Below, piece after piece: positions 45,084 to 54,777 of a stretch of DNA of 64,000 nucleotides. Source of the DNA: Clostridiales bacterium. Its GTDB lineage: Bacteria > Bacillota > Clostridia > Saccharofermentanales > Saccharofermentanaceae. The DNA lies in the NCBI GenBank assembly GCA_017545245.1, contig JAFWPB010000063.1, positions 62,001 through 126,000 of the forward strand. The letters run 5' to 3'. Numbering within the stretch: the first letter of the stretch is position 1; each line of letters starts with the position of its first letter. Under the pieces are notes generated by a model, which was not told the origin of the DNA, made no database searches, and saw only the letters and a program-made list of their open reading frames with translations. The translations under genes were made by a program, and so were the position numbers.

Positions 45084-45797
45084 TTATTTCGAACTTTCTT
45101 CTGTTTTTTCTTCAAGATCCATCACGGGTTTGGTTTCCTCATCTTCCTGCGGATAGATCGGTTCTCCGGTCTCAGGATCGACAAACTTGCTTTCCAGTTT
45201 CTTGAAGCCTCGTACAAAAATAAGGCACAGACAATAAACGATCGAGATATGGCTCAGTGCAAGTACAGCCGGCAGCCACTGCATATATTTGATGCAGGCA
45301 TAAATGGAAGCTCCGATCAGGATCACGATCGCAATCAGGCTAAAGAAATACAACATGGAAAACAATGCTGCTGTTTTGAATGCTTCATGGACAGTCAGCT
45401 CAAATCTGGAAATGATTGGAAAGATGGTCAGTACGATAAAAGAAACGATGATAGTGACAAATACTGCGCCGCCGAAATAAAGGGGCTGAACATTATCAAA
45501 ACCTTGATCGATCATCCATGACCAGTCCAGCCAAACCAGAAGTATCACGGCCATTAATATCAGCCACGCGATGAGTGCCTGCTTGAAATTATCTTTAAAC
45601 GCCTTGAAAAAAGGCTTTACGATCGTTGGATCTTCGTGACGTACGATACGCATAGCTACCGCATATTTGGCCGATAAAGCCGGACCGATCGTTACGATCG
45701 GAATACAGCACAAAAAGCACAGGATATCGAGGATCATCAGATCCGCGACTGTACTCATAAACAGCATAAACGGACTATCATGTTTAAAAATATTCAT
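45084..45797 (-). CDS. YesL-like DUF624 membrane protein
   Basis: 237 residues with five to six hydrophobic helices and an acidic C-terminal tail (about 205-237). DUF624/YesL proteins are common beside YesMN and LplABC-type importers; their function is unknown. It is separated from the permease gene by 182 bases containing a terminator, so it may have its own promoter or rely on read-through. Confidence 0.8.
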   Translation of the reverse strand: MNIFKHDSPFMLFMSTVADLMILDILCFLCCIPIVTIGPALSAKYAVAMRIVRHEDPTIVKPFFKAFKDNFKQALIAWLILMAVILLVWLDWSWMIDQGFDNVQPLYFGGAVFVTIIVSFIVLTIFPIISRFELTVHEAFKTAALFSMLYFFSLIAIVILIGASIYACIKYMQWLPAVLALSHISIVYCLCLIFVRGFKKLESKFVDPETGEPIYPQEDEETKPVMDLEEKTEESSK

Positions 45798-45922
45798 TTC
45801 ATCAACCTTCGATATAAGATTTGAATAGCATTTTTTCTGAGTCTCGCATAATCAGATCTCTATTCACGTCATTAACTATAACATCATACTTGCCTTTTGG
45901 GGTATCGACAATAGTTCTTTCC

Positions 45923-45962
45923 AAAAAAATACTACCTGCCCCCGTATTTCGGGGACAGGTAG
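45923..45962 (-). terminator. Terminator after the ABC permease genes
   Basis: Reverse strand CTACCTG/CAGGTAG arms with a CCCC/GGGG inner stem, then TATTTTTTT. Confidence 0.85.
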
Positions 45963-45979
45963 TAAAAGATAAGCAATGA

Positions 45980-46888
45980 TTACTCTTTTACACCACCGAT
46001 TGTCAAACCAGTTACAAAGTATCTCTGCAGGAACGGATACAAGCAGATAATCGGCAACATTGTGGCGATGGTTGCAGCGGAACGAACGGTAATCGGAGTA
46101 ACCTTCGAAGAAGAAGCTGTCTTACCATCACTAGATGCTGTACCGGACTGCTGCATTACGCTCGAGAGGAGTTTCTGCAACTCGTACTGCAGTGTTGTAT
46201 ATTCTGTCTTTGTACGGTTATACAACATTGCGTCGAACCAGGAGTTCCAGTGACCTACGGCAACGAAGAGAGCAACGGTCGCGTAAACAGGTTTACAAAG
46301 TGGAGAAATGATTCTGGTGAAGATCTTCAGATAACCTGCACCATCGAGCTGAGCGGATTCTTCGTAGGAGTCCGGGAGGCCTTCCATGTAAGTACGAAGA
46401 ACCAATACGTTAAAGGCACTAACGAGACCAGGAACGATGTATACCCAGAAGGAATTGGTGAGACCCAGTTTCTTCAAGAGCATGAGTCCAGGAATCATAC
46501 CGCCGCTTGCGTACATTGTGATAACCCAGAAAAGCGAAAGACTTGAACGGAACAGGAATTTCTTTCTGGAAACTACGAATGAGAGCAAAGCGTTTGCAGC
46601 GAGTGCAAGCAATGTACCCAGAACTGTACGGGCAACTGTTACGATAGCACCTTGACGGATACCCTGAATGTTAAATACTGTCGTGTAAGAGTCAGTAGAG
46701 AACTTTCTCGGGATCAGGTGGATACCACCCTTAACTGCATCGAGACCATCATTGAATGAAAGAGCCAGAGTGTTCAGAACCGGATACAGTGTAATGATAC
46801 AGAACAGAACCATGAAGGTTGTATTACAGATGACGAACGCCCAGTCCCATTTGCTCATTTGGACTTTCTTTTTTGTTTTAGAATTCAT
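45980..46888 (-). CDS. Carbohydrate ABC transporter permease (LplC/MalG type)
   Basis: 302 residues with six hydrophobic segments and the EAA loop YEESAQLDGAGYLKIF that contacts the ATPase. AGGAGGTGA precedes the ATG. Partner of the permease just upstream. No ATPase gene is in the locus, as is usual where a shared MsmX-type ATPase serves several importers. Confidence 0.92.
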   Translation of the reverse strand: MNSKTKKKVQMSKWDWAFVICNTTFMVLFCIITLYPVLNTLALSFNDGLDAVKGGIHLIPRKFSTDSYTTVFNIQGIRQGAIVTVARTVLGTLLALAANALLSFVVSRKKFLFRSSLSLFWVITMYASGGMIPGLMLLKKLGLTNSFWVYIVPGLVSAFNVLVLRTYMEGLPDSYEESAQLDGAGYLKIFTRIISPLCKPVYATVALFVAVGHWNSWFDAMLYNRTKTEYTTLQYELQKLLSSVMQQSGTASSDGKTASSSKVTPITVRSAATIATMLPIICLYPFLQRYFVTGLTIGGVKE

Positions 46889-46902
46889 AGCACGTCACCT
46901 CC

Positions 46903-47847
46903 TTAGAACAACCGCTCATCGCCTGTCTTCTTAGCGATGAAGTTGAAAATTACGATCAAGGTCAGTGATACGAATGTCTTAAATACACCACCAGCTGTAC
47001 CAAGTGAATAGTTCATCTTACCAACACCGTAATTCAATACGTAGATATCGATTGTTTCAGAAACCGGCTTAATAAGACCATTACCGAGCAAGTACTGAAC
47101 TTCGAAACCAGCATTGATAACATTACCGATGTTCATGATCAAAAGGATGATGATTGTGGAACGCAGACCAGGCAATGTGATGTGCTTGATCTTCTGCCAT
47201 CTGCCGGCACCGTCCATAGCAGCTGCTTCATAGAGAGCAGGATCGATAGACGTGATTGTAGCAAGATAGATGATTGCATTCCAACCTGTTTCTTTCCATA
47301 CATGTGAAAGAGCAACGATTCCCCAGAAGTACTCTTTGTGTGAGAAGAAACTGATAGGCTCCTTAAAAATATGTAAGTTAACAAATAATTCATTGACGAC
47401 ACCGTTAAGAGAAAGTGCATCATGAACGATACCTGTTACAACGATCCAAGACAAGAAGTGAGGCAGGTAAGAAATTGTCTGAACTAACTTTTTACCAAAT
47501 GTATTCTTTACCTCATTCAAAAGAATTGCAAATCCGATAGCGGTTACAGTAGTCGCTACGAGATTGATAACACCCATGCAGAGAGTGTTTCTGATGACTC
47601 GCAAGAATGTGTCATCATCGAACAGAAACTTAAACCATTTCAATCCTACGAATTCGGAACCAAAGATACCATCTTTAATCTTATAGTTCTGGAACGCCAT
47701 TATCCAACCGAATAAAGGCAGATAGTAGAAAACAATACCATAGATAACGAACAACGCTGCTATGATAAGAAGAACGCTCTGTCTCTTCATCTCGGCTTTT
47801 GAGTTTTTCTCTTTTAAAGCCGGAGAACTTGTACCCATAAGGCTCAT
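46903..47847 (-). CDS. Carbohydrate ABC transporter permease (LplB/MalF type)
   Basis: About 314 residues with six hydrophobic segments and the EAA loop YEAAAMDGAGRWQKIKHI. GGGGAGG six bases before the ATG at 47847 sets the start over the longer frame to 47880. Separated from the binding-protein gene by a strong hairpin. Confidence 0.92.
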   Translation of the reverse strand: MSLMGTSSPALKEKNSKAEMKRQSVLLIIAALFVIYGIVFYYLPLFGWIMAFQNYKIKDGIFGSEFVGLKWFKFLFDDDTFLRVIRNTLCMGVINLVATTVTAIGFAILLNEVKNTFGKKLVQTISYLPHFLSWIVVTGIVHDALSLNGVVNELFVNLHIFKEPISFFSHKEYFWGIVALSHVWKETGWNAIIYLATITSIDPALYEAAAMDGAGRWQKIKHITLPGLRSTIIILLIMNIGNVINAGFEVQYLLGNGLIKPVSETIDIYVLNYGVGKMNYSLGTAGGVFKTFVSLTLIVIFNFIAKKTGDERLF

Positions 47848-47875
47848 AAATTTGCCTCCCCTAAAGTTTAGAAAT

Positions 47876-47908
47876 GGCAACCACAGTCATTTTGTAACTG
47901 TGGTTGCC
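47876..47908 (-). other. Intercistronic hairpin between binding protein and permease
   Basis: Perfect 12-bp stem GGCAACCACAGT/ACTGTGGTTGCC around a 9-base loop, not followed by a U-tract. In many sugar ABC operons such stems protect the binding-protein mRNA and lower permease expression. Confidence 0.75.
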
Positions 47909-47931
47909 ACCACTTAATTGACTTCTATCTT

Positions 47932-49587
47932 TCAAGATTTGATAAGATTGTCGAGAGTCTCCTGCATGTAAGCGAGGAATACTTCCGGCTGGCAAGCAGC
48001 ATAAGCTTCCATGTACTTGTTCCACTCAGACTCGAAGTCCTTAGCAACAACGATCTGCGGCAACCATGTGTGCTTTGTTTCACCCATCTTTGTCCAAGCA
48101 ACACCAGCTTCTGTGTCTGTCTTCAGGTTGTTGGAGAACTGATACATAGGATACCAGATACCTACGACACCGTCAGTAGAACGGAGGAACTGGTTGTAAG
48201 CTGTGTAACCATATCTCTCGAAGCACTTCTTGAGCGGTTCAGCCATTCCTGCGAAGAACTCGTCGTTGGAATCGCCAGGCTGCATCGTGTTGATACCGTC
48301 ACGGGACATACCGCCGTACTGCGGGAAGTAAGAATACATGCAGCAGTGAGACTTGGTGTAGTTAGCATCTGCCCACTTGTCACGCATTTCCTGTGTTCTA
48401 TAGAACTCACCTGAATCTTTCTTCAGGTAGTCAACGCCCTCAATACCCCAGAAGCGCAAGTTGTGCATATCCTGGTCGAGCATACGGTTCAGGAACTTAA
48501 ATGCCTTATCCGGATCCTTGCAGCTTGTTGTTACAGCGATACCGGAAGCGGAGTTCAGAGTATCTGTAGCACCAATGTACCAACGGTTTGTCATACCCTT
48601 GTCAATCGTCGGTCCGAGAGGTACATAGTTGTAACCCTTCTCATCCAGCTTGTTAGCCTTGAAGTTCTCGTTTACAGTACCAGCAAAATCCCACCACTGG
48701 TCGCACATACCAAGTACAGCACCTGTGGAAAGCTTAGCCATATACTCATCGTATGTCTGGATAGCAAATTCAGGATCCATCAAGCCCTTGTTGTAAACTT
48801 CGTTCAACTTAGCAAAATATCTCTTTGCTGTAGGTGTTGTGTTGTAGTCTACGATCTTCGGTGCATCCGGATTGTCAAGATTTACGATAACGGAACCATC
48901 GTTCGGATAACCATCGAGGAACTCAGGAGCGTTCTCAATACAGAAATATCTCCAGTCTTCGCAGAGAGCTGTATAAGGAATGATCTTTGTTCCATCTTCG
49001 TTTGTCTGGTTCTCTTTGTAGTATCTCTCGAGAAGATCGAAATACTCGTCAAGAGTTTCGATGATCGGGTAGTTATCCCACTCAAGAACTCTTACCTGGA
49101 TCCAGAAAGCCTCATCGTTGTAACCATGAGATACAGGCTTGCCTTTATAGCTGTTGTTGAAAACGTTAGCCCAATAGATGTGACCATCGTGCTTGAACAT
49201 TTCCCACTCTTTGTCTGTGTACATTTCCTTCAGGTTTGCGAATTCCGGCTTTGCAAGATAGTCATCCCAAGCTACGAGATAGCCAGCCTTGTAAAGATCT
49301 TCAGATCCGTCACCACCATCGATGAACTCAGGAAGATCACCGGAAGCAACGATAGAACCGATAGCTTCGGAAGAAGTTTGACCTGTGAGCCAAGACTCCT
49401 TAACACGGATACCTGTGTCTTTCGCGATAAGCTCTTGAATCTCGTTACCATCATTGATCTCACTACCGAACATAGCAGCGAAGAATTTCCAGTTCAAGAT
49501 CTCATCTTTTTTCTTTGCGCAACCTGCAAATGCACCAAGACCCATCATGCAAGCCATTGTAAGCGCGAAAATCTTCTTTGATTTCAT
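47932..49587 (-). CDS. Extracellular solute-binding lipoprotein (LplA/YtcQ-like)
   Basis: 551 residues. Signal peptide with lipobox GAFAGC, lipid-modified at Cys23. The mature part is a two-lobe sugar-binding protein of the LplA type. Highly expressed features: AGGAGG site, a clear promoter and flanking hairpins. It delivers an oligosaccharide to the two permeases downstream. The ligand is inferred, from the esterase and arabinoxylan genes nearby, to be an acetylated plant-cell-wall fragment. Confidence 0.92.
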   Translation of the reverse strand: MKSKKIFALTMACMMGLGAFAGCAKKKDEILNWKFFAAMFGSEINDGNEIQELIAKDTGIRVKESWLTGQTSSEAIGSIVASGDLPEFIDGGDGSEDLYKAGYLVAWDDYLAKPEFANLKEMYTDKEWEMFKHDGHIYWANVFNNSYKGKPVSHGYNDEAFWIQVRVLEWDNYPIIETLDEYFDLLERYYKENQTNEDGTKIIPYTALCEDWRYFCIENAPEFLDGYPNDGSVIVNLDNPDAPKIVDYNTTPTAKRYFAKLNEVYNKGLMDPEFAIQTYDEYMAKLSTGAVLGMCDQWWDFAGTVNENFKANKLDEKGYNYVPLGPTIDKGMTNRWYIGATDTLNSASGIAVTTSCKDPDKAFKFLNRMLDQDMHNLRFWGIEGVDYLKKDSGEFYRTQEMRDKWADANYTKSHCCMYSYFPQYGGMSRDGINTMQPGDSNDEFFAGMAEPLKKCFERYGYTAYNQFLRSTDGVVGIWYPMYQFSNNLKTDTEAGVAWTKMGETKHTWLPQIVVAKDFESEWNKYMEAYAACQPEVFLAYMQETLDNLIKS

Positions 49588-49613
49588 TACATAACCTCCT
49601 CAAATTTGTTTTT

Positions 49614-49705
49614 TGTCATTTTCATGACATTTTATGATTTCATTTTAGTTTTGTATGTAATTTTCAACAACCCGAAAAACTCTTACTAGATACCCGAAAA
49701 AGTCT
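49614..49705 (-). promoter_or_regulatory. Importer promoter with paired YesN-type repeats
   Basis: Reverse strand -35 TTGTTG (49670-49665), 17 bases, -10 TAAAAT (49647-49642). Immediately upstream lie two direct repeats, read forward as ACCCGAAAAACT (49670-49681) and ACCCGAAAAAGT (49692-49703), 22 bp apart and touching the -35. This fits an AraC-family dimer activating from two helical turns. A TGTCAT/ATGACA hairpin sits in the early leader (49614-49629). Confidence 0.75.
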
Positions 49706-49761
49706 AGGTAAAAAAGTACAACAAACTCGAGTCGAAATACTAGTTGTTTATGCGATTTGCA

Positions 49762-51354
49762 TCAATTCTCGCGTTTCATCTTTCTGTACTTGGAAGGCGT
49801 ACAACCCTTGGTTTCAATGAATTTACGGATAAAATAGTCACAATCCTTGTACCCTACATCGTAAGCGATACGGTTGACCTTCTTGTCCGTACTGATCAAC
49901 TGTTTGGCTGCCTCATTGATTCTATAGTTTGTCAGGTAATCTTTGAATGACTGGTTATACTTTTTCCGGAAGATCTGTCCGAGGTAGGAACTGTTGATGA
50001 AAAACTTCTCCCCTAGATTTCTAAGACTGATATTTTCAGCATAATGATCCCGGATCTCCGCTTCGATCTCAGCCAGGATGCCACGTGATACATTTTTCCT
50101 CAGGCCCATCAGATAATCCGCATATTCGATGGCAAATCTTTCAAAGTGCTGCGCACTGCCGCGGTTGACTGATTTTTCGAAAGACTGCTCGGAAATATAC
50201 TGGATGACTTCTTCCTGGTTAACATTATCATCCTGCTCCGATGCCAGATGGATAAGCTGGAACAGGAGATAGTTGATATTCAGGTCAATGACATTATTCA
50301 TGTCTTCGGCTTTGTTCATTTCTTCGTAGAGCTGTTTGACGGCAGCTTTGATCGCATCATGATCATTTGACTGGATTGCGGCAATACAGGCATCCAGACT
50401 GTTCTTACAAAGAACGATACCATTCTGACCGACCTGAATATCATTTTCATAGAAATATAGGTTCTTCTGATTATGGAAACCCTTGATACTGTCGATCCTT
50501 GCACAGGAACTATACGACTTGGATAAAGAAGAAACATCCGGAACCAGTTTTCCGCACATGATACGGACAGGCTTGGTAAATACCACTTCCAGTTTCTTAA
50601 GGAGCATCTGGAAGAATTCTTCTTCTGTCAGATCCCGGCGTGTTGCCATGTTCTCACAATAAATAAATCCGACGTCGTAATTGTCTTTTTCATAGGAAAC
50701 ATCAAAGATGAAATGATTCACATTCTCTTTCAGGATCTCTTTCAGCGCGTTAAACAGCTGCTTCTGGAGTACACGAAGATCATAATCGTCTTCGTCATCG
50801 ACGATACCTTCCGTCATGATCTCGATATCGACAAACCTAAGACCACCGGCCAGCTGAAGATGATTCTTGACGTATTCGACGTTGGTGTCATCATATTTCC
50901 CTTTAATGATCGAGATCAGGTTTGACGCAAGGTAAGCATCTTCCCTTTTTCTCTGCTCTTGCTCAACGATCGTCTTTTCGTGGTTCAGATTCGCGACTTT
51001 CCGCAGGATGCCTAACAGATCCTCTTTGCTTACAGGCTTCAAGATATAGTCAAAGCAGCCGTTACGGATCGCAGACTGGACATAGGCAAAGTTGTCATAG
51101 CCGGTCAAAATGACGAATTTGGCATCAGAAAGGTGGTTCTTGTTGATCTGTTCAAGAAGCTCCAGACCTGTCATGACAGGCATCTGGATATCGGAAATAA
51201 TAAGATCGACCTTGTGGTCTTTCAGATATTTCAGCGCATCCATACCATTACTCATCAGCGCATCGATATCAAATCCTTCGTTATTCCAGTCTACCAGTAC
51301 CTGAAGGCCCTGCAGGATATAGGGCTCATCATCAATGATCATTACTTTCAGCAC
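49762..51354 (-). CDS. YesN-like response regulator with AraC-type DNA-binding domain
   Basis: 530 residues. Receiver domain with phospho-Asp55 (LIISDIQMPV) and IIDDE at the N-terminus, a long middle linker, and a C-terminal AraC double helix-turn-helix (about 425-530, LGQIFRKKYNQSFKDYLT). Eight bases downstream of the sensor kinase gene. Likely binds the repeats upstream of the solute-binding protein, next in order. Confidence 0.93.
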   Translation of the reverse strand: MLKVMIIDDEPYILQGLQVLVDWNNEGFDIDALMSNGMDALKYLKDHKVDLIISDIQMPVMTGLELLEQINKNHLSDAKFVILTGYDNFAYVQSAIRNGCFDYILKPVSKEDLLGILRKVANLNHEKTIVEQEQRKREDAYLASNLISIIKGKYDDTNVEYVKNHLQLAGGLRFVDIEIMTEGIVDDEDDYDLRVLQKQLFNALKEILKENVNHFIFDVSYEKDNYDVGFIYCENMATRRDLTEEEFFQMLLKKLEVVFTKPVRIMCGKLVPDVSSLSKSYSSCARIDSIKGFHNQKNLYFYENDIQVGQNGIVLCKNSLDACIAAIQSNDHDAIKAAVKQLYEEMNKAEDMNNVIDLNINYLLFQLIHLASEQDDNVNQEEVIQYISEQSFEKSVNRGSAQHFERFAIEYADYLMGLRKNVSRGILAEIEAEIRDHYAENISLRNLGEKFFINSSYLGQIFRKKYNQSFKDYLTNYRINEAAKQLISTDKKVNRIAYDVGYKDCDYFIRKFIETKGCTPSKYRKMKREN

Positions 51355-51361
51355 AGTTCTA

Positions 51362-53134
51362 TTACTCCTTATTTATAGTCAGTTTATTCAGCGGCACACG
51401 GATCAGTACGCACATACCTACACCCACTTCACTATCGATCGTGATCACCGCTTCGTTTTCTGAATGCATCTTTAATCGGAGACAGGCATTCAGGATACCA
51501 ACGTGTTTTTTTCCTTTGATCTGTTCAATACTTACATTATCTATATTTTTCACTAAAGAAGCAATTTCGGCATCACTCATGCCACCGCCGGTATCTTCTA
51601 CCTCCATGCAAAGGTCATCATTTTTCTTATAAACACGTACGAAGATCCATCCGGCGGAAGATTTGGATTCTATGCCATGGACACAGGCATTCTCAACAAA
51701 CGTAACCAGAGTAAGCTTCGGGATCATGTAGTTTTCACAGTCCTTTTCGATATCGATATCGAAAGACAGTCGATCACCAAAACGGTAACTCTGCAGATAC
51801 AGATACGCTTCGATCGACTCGGTCTCCTTCTTGATCGTTACCAGGTCATTGCCCCATTCTACATTCTGACGCTCCAAGACAGCCAGTTTCTCGACCATGT
51901 CAGCGGTCTCGTCTTCACCACGAAGCAAACTGTGCATGCGGATACTTTCCAGTGCGTTAAAAAGGAAATGCGGATTGATTTGACTCTGCAATGCAAGAAG
52001 TTCCGCGTTCTTTCTGGCAAGGTCATTCTCCTGTTCACGAAGCTTGTCTTTATATAAGGTATTTATAAGGTTGTTATTGATCTTAACGATATTGTTGTAA
52101 TTGGACATCAACAAGGAGATCTCGTCGTTGCCCTCGATATCGGAGATCGGCTGGAATTTGTCTGTGCTGTTTCCGCTAAAAGCTTCGCCCAGCTTGTTGA
52201 TTCGTTTATCGATCGTTTCCTCGATCAGTTTCATGATTACGACTGGTAATACTAATGTGGCGATCAAAAGTCCGATGATGATCAGAAAGTTATCGGCTAG
52301 AATGCCCGAGATCAAATAGTCGTCACTATAAATATGTATATCGATCCTTGTTCCGGCTATAGTGAAGGAATGATGAACAGAATGGCGATGAAGCGCTTCC
52401 TGTTCTTCTACATTTAAGAACGTAACGCCTTCACCATATTTGGTGATTGCAACATAATTGCCGCAGCAGATATACATAGGAAACACGTCGGAGAACTGAA
52501 GGATCTCACTTTGGAGATTGATGTTGTTGATTTCGACCGTAGCCACTTTGTCGTACTTACTGTCATACATATTCTTAAAGCGCTTGACGAACATGATCTT
52601 CTTATTCGATTCAATTCTCGCGTCTACATCGTTGTCATAGTAGATCAAGAGGGTTTCACTCCTCCCGCTTGAAATAAAACGATCGTACCATTCCATGGTT
52701 TTTGCCGAAGAAAGACGTTTAAAATATTTACCATTATAAATCGTGGGGTTATCTGAATAGACAGTGATTTTTTCGTTTCTCATGCCCGTCAGGGTCTGGA
52801 AAAATGAGTCCACGATGAAATCGTTATACGCGATCATGTACTCGCCGCTGTTCTCGTAATCCCGGTCAAGGAATTGGCGGAGAGCTTTGTTTTCACTGAT
52901 TGCGTTGATAATATTGATATCGTAATTGATCATGCTCGACATGACGTTCTGATAACCGATAGCAACGTTATTCATTTCGAATCGTCTGTTGTTGTACTCT
53001 TTGGAGAACATGGAATAGAAAACGATCGTATCGGTAATGACAAGAGGAATGATAACGCAGAAGATATACATAATAACGAATTTATTATGCAGCTTCAGAT
53101 TATTCAAAAAACGTAAAAGCGAACGCTTAAACAC
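51362..53134 (-). CDS. YesM-like sensor histidine kinase
   Basis: 590 residues. Helix near 20-40, an outer sensing domain (about 45-270), second helix near 275-300, HAMP, then the His_kinase domain with QINPHFLFNALE and ATPase motifs VENACVHGIES and DTGGGMSD. The start is GTG with AAAGGGG upstream. A TATAAT at 53180-53175 is the likely -10. With YesN it should sense the importer's sugar or the loaded binding protein. Confidence 0.93.
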   Translation of the reverse strand: MFKRSLLRFLNNLKLHNKFVIMYIFCVIIPLVITDTIVFYSMFSKEYNNRRFEMNNVAIGYQNVMSSMINYDINIINAISENKALRQFLDRDYENSGEYMIAYNDFIVDSFFQTLTGMRNEKITVYSDNPTIYNGKYFKRLSSAKTMEWYDRFISSGRSETLLIYYDNDVDARIESNKKIMFVKRFKNMYDSKYDKVATVEINNINLQSEILQFSDVFPMYICCGNYVAITKYGEGVTFLNVEEQEALHRHSVHHSFTIAGTRIDIHIYSDDYLISGILADNFLIIIGLLIATLVLPVVIMKLIEETIDKRINKLGEAFSGNSTDKFQPISDIEGNDEISLLMSNYNNIVKINNNLINTLYKDKLREQENDLARKNAELLALQSQINPHFLFNALESIRMHSLLRGEDETADMVEKLAVLERQNVEWGNDLVTIKKETESIEAYLYLQSYRFGDRLSFDIDIEKDCENYMIPKLTLVTFVENACVHGIESKSSAGWIFVRVYKKNDDLCMEVEDTGGGMSDAEIASLVKNIDNVSIEQIKGKKHVGILNACLRLKMHSENEAVITIDSEVGVGMCVLIRVPLNKLTINKE

Positions 53135-53182
53135 CCGTTGACCCCTTTAACCGAAATGTCGATGAATACACACTATTATACC

Positions 53183-53225
53183 AAATAAAAGCACTGCCTC
53201 CCACCCATAAGGTGAAAGGCAGTGC
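53183..53225 (-). terminator. Terminator after the isomerase gene
   Basis: Reverse strand GCACTGCC (53225-53218) and GGCAGTGC (53198-53191), then TTTTATTT. The yesM -10 box lies directly beyond. Confidence 0.85.
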
Positions 53226-53255
53226 GGATAAACCCAGAATTAAATCAAATCAGGA

Positions 53256-54737
53256 TCAGTTAAAAGGATTCTCTGTCTTGTACAGGTCTCCAGCCGGCTT
53301 GTTGTAGCCGATCTTGCATGGGCAGATGCCGAGGAGCTTGAATGTCTCGAACATCAGCTTGCCGTAGTGACCGAATGCAACTGCACCGTGGTGCGGGAAT
53401 CTGCCTTCGATAAGAACGTGACGATAGAATCTAGCCATCTCAGGAATAGCGAAGATAGCGATACCACCGAAGGAACGTGTCTTAACCGGGAGGATCTCAC
53501 CTTCAGCGATGTAAGAAACGAGTTCTCCGTCGCTGTTGCACTGCAGACGATAGAATGTGATATCGGAAGCAGCGATGTCGCCCTCGAGAGTACCACGTGT
53601 GAAATCCGGATCAGAACCAGCTGGCTCAAGGAGTCTGTGCTGGATGAGCTGATACTTGATTGCACGATCGGAGCACATCTTGCAGGACGGTGTGTTACCA
53701 CAGTGGAAGCCCATGAATGTATCTGTGAGCTTGTAGTCGAACTTGCCCTTGATATCTTCGTCATAGATGTACTGCGGAACAGAGTTGTTGATGTCGAGGA
53801 GTGTAACTGTATCGTCTGTGAGGCAGATACCGATGTACTCAGAAAGAGCACCGTAGATATCAACTTCGCAGGATACCGGGATGCCACGGCTAGCCAGCCG
53901 GCTGTTTACGTAGCAAGGCTCGAAACCAAACTGGGACGGGAATGCCGGCCAGCACTTGTCAGCGAATGCAACATACTTTCTGGAACCCTTGTGAGCTTCT
54001 GCCCAGTCAAGGAGTGTGAGCTCGAACTGAGCCATACGTGCACTCATTTCAGGATAGTACTTGCCTTCGCCCATTTCCTTAGCCATATCTTCACAAACAG
54101 CCGGAATACGAGGATCGTTCTCGTGCTCTTTGTAGGATACGAGCAGGTCGAGCTCAGAGTTCTCTTCGATTTCTACGCCCAGTTCGTAAAGACCCTTGAT
54201 CGGAGCATTACAAGCGAAGAAGTCCTGAGGACGTGGACCAAATGTGATGATCTTGAGGTTCTTTACACCGATGACAGCACGAGCGATCGGGACGAATTCA
54301 GCGATCATGCCTGCGATGTCTTCAGCAGTTCCTACAGGATACTCAGGGATGTAGCCCTTCAGATGTCTCATACCGAGGTTGTATGAGCAGTTAAGCATAC
54401 CGCAATAAGCATCACCACGGCCATTAACCATATCTCCGTCACCCTCTGCAGCAGCAACAAACATACACGGACCGTCGAAATTCTTAGCGATAAGAGTTTC
54501 AGGTGTTTCTGGACCAAAGTTACCAAGGAATACAACGAGAGCATTGCACTCAGCCTTCTTTACATCCTCAACAGCCTTAAGCATATCGAGCTCATTCTCA
54601 ACTGTTACCGGACACTCATAAAGTTCACCCTTATAAGCCGCCTTGATCGCAGATCTTCTCTTCTCGGAAAGAGCGATCGGGAAACAGTCACGGGATACAG
54701 CAACGATACCTAATTTGATTTCTGGAATGTTGTTCAT
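53256..54737 (-). CDS. L-fucose/L-arabinose isomerase-family protein
   Basis: 493 residues of the COG2407 fucose-isomerase-like family, unrelated by eye to classical AraA (which begins with a distinct YEFWFVTGSQ-type segment). N-terminal Rossmann-like part with ALVVFLGNFGPETPE; C-terminal metal-binding region around SCEVDIYGALSEYIG and MGFHCGNTPSC. It follows araD and the FGGY kinase, so it probably isomerises L-arabinose to L-ribulose. It has its own -10 TATAAT at 54771-54766, inside the araD-isomerase gap, and an AGGAGG site. Confidence 0.8.
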   Translation of the reverse strand: MNNIPEIKLGIVAVSRDCFPIALSEKRRSAIKAAYKGELYECPVTVENELDMLKAVEDVKKAECNALVVFLGNFGPETPETLIAKNFDGPCMFVAAAEGDGDMVNGRGDAYCGMLNCSYNLGMRHLKGYIPEYPVGTAEDIAGMIAEFVPIARAVIGVKNLKIITFGPRPQDFFACNAPIKGLYELGVEIEENSELDLLVSYKEHENDPRIPAVCEDMAKEMGEGKYYPEMSARMAQFELTLLDWAEAHKGSRKYVAFADKCWPAFPSQFGFEPCYVNSRLASRGIPVSCEVDIYGALSEYIGICLTDDTVTLLDINNSVPQYIYDEDIKGKFDYKLTDTFMGFHCGNTPSCKMCSDRAIKYQLIQHRLLEPAGSDPDFTRGTLEGDIAASDITFYRLQCNSDGELVSYIAEGEILPVKTRSFGGIAIFAIPEMARFYRHVLIEGRFPHHGAVAFGHYGKLMFETFKLLGICPCKIGYNKPAGDLYKTENPFN

Positions 54738-54765
54738 ATCAAAAACCTCCTAAGTTGATTTTTCT

Positions 54766-54771
54766 ATTATA
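54766..54771 (-). promoter_or_regulatory. -10 box of the isomerase gene
   Basis: Reverse strand TATAAT seven bases beyond the araD stop; the -35 is poor. It implies extra transcription of the isomerase beyond operon read-through. Confidence 0.5.
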
Positions 54772-54777
54772 CCATTT

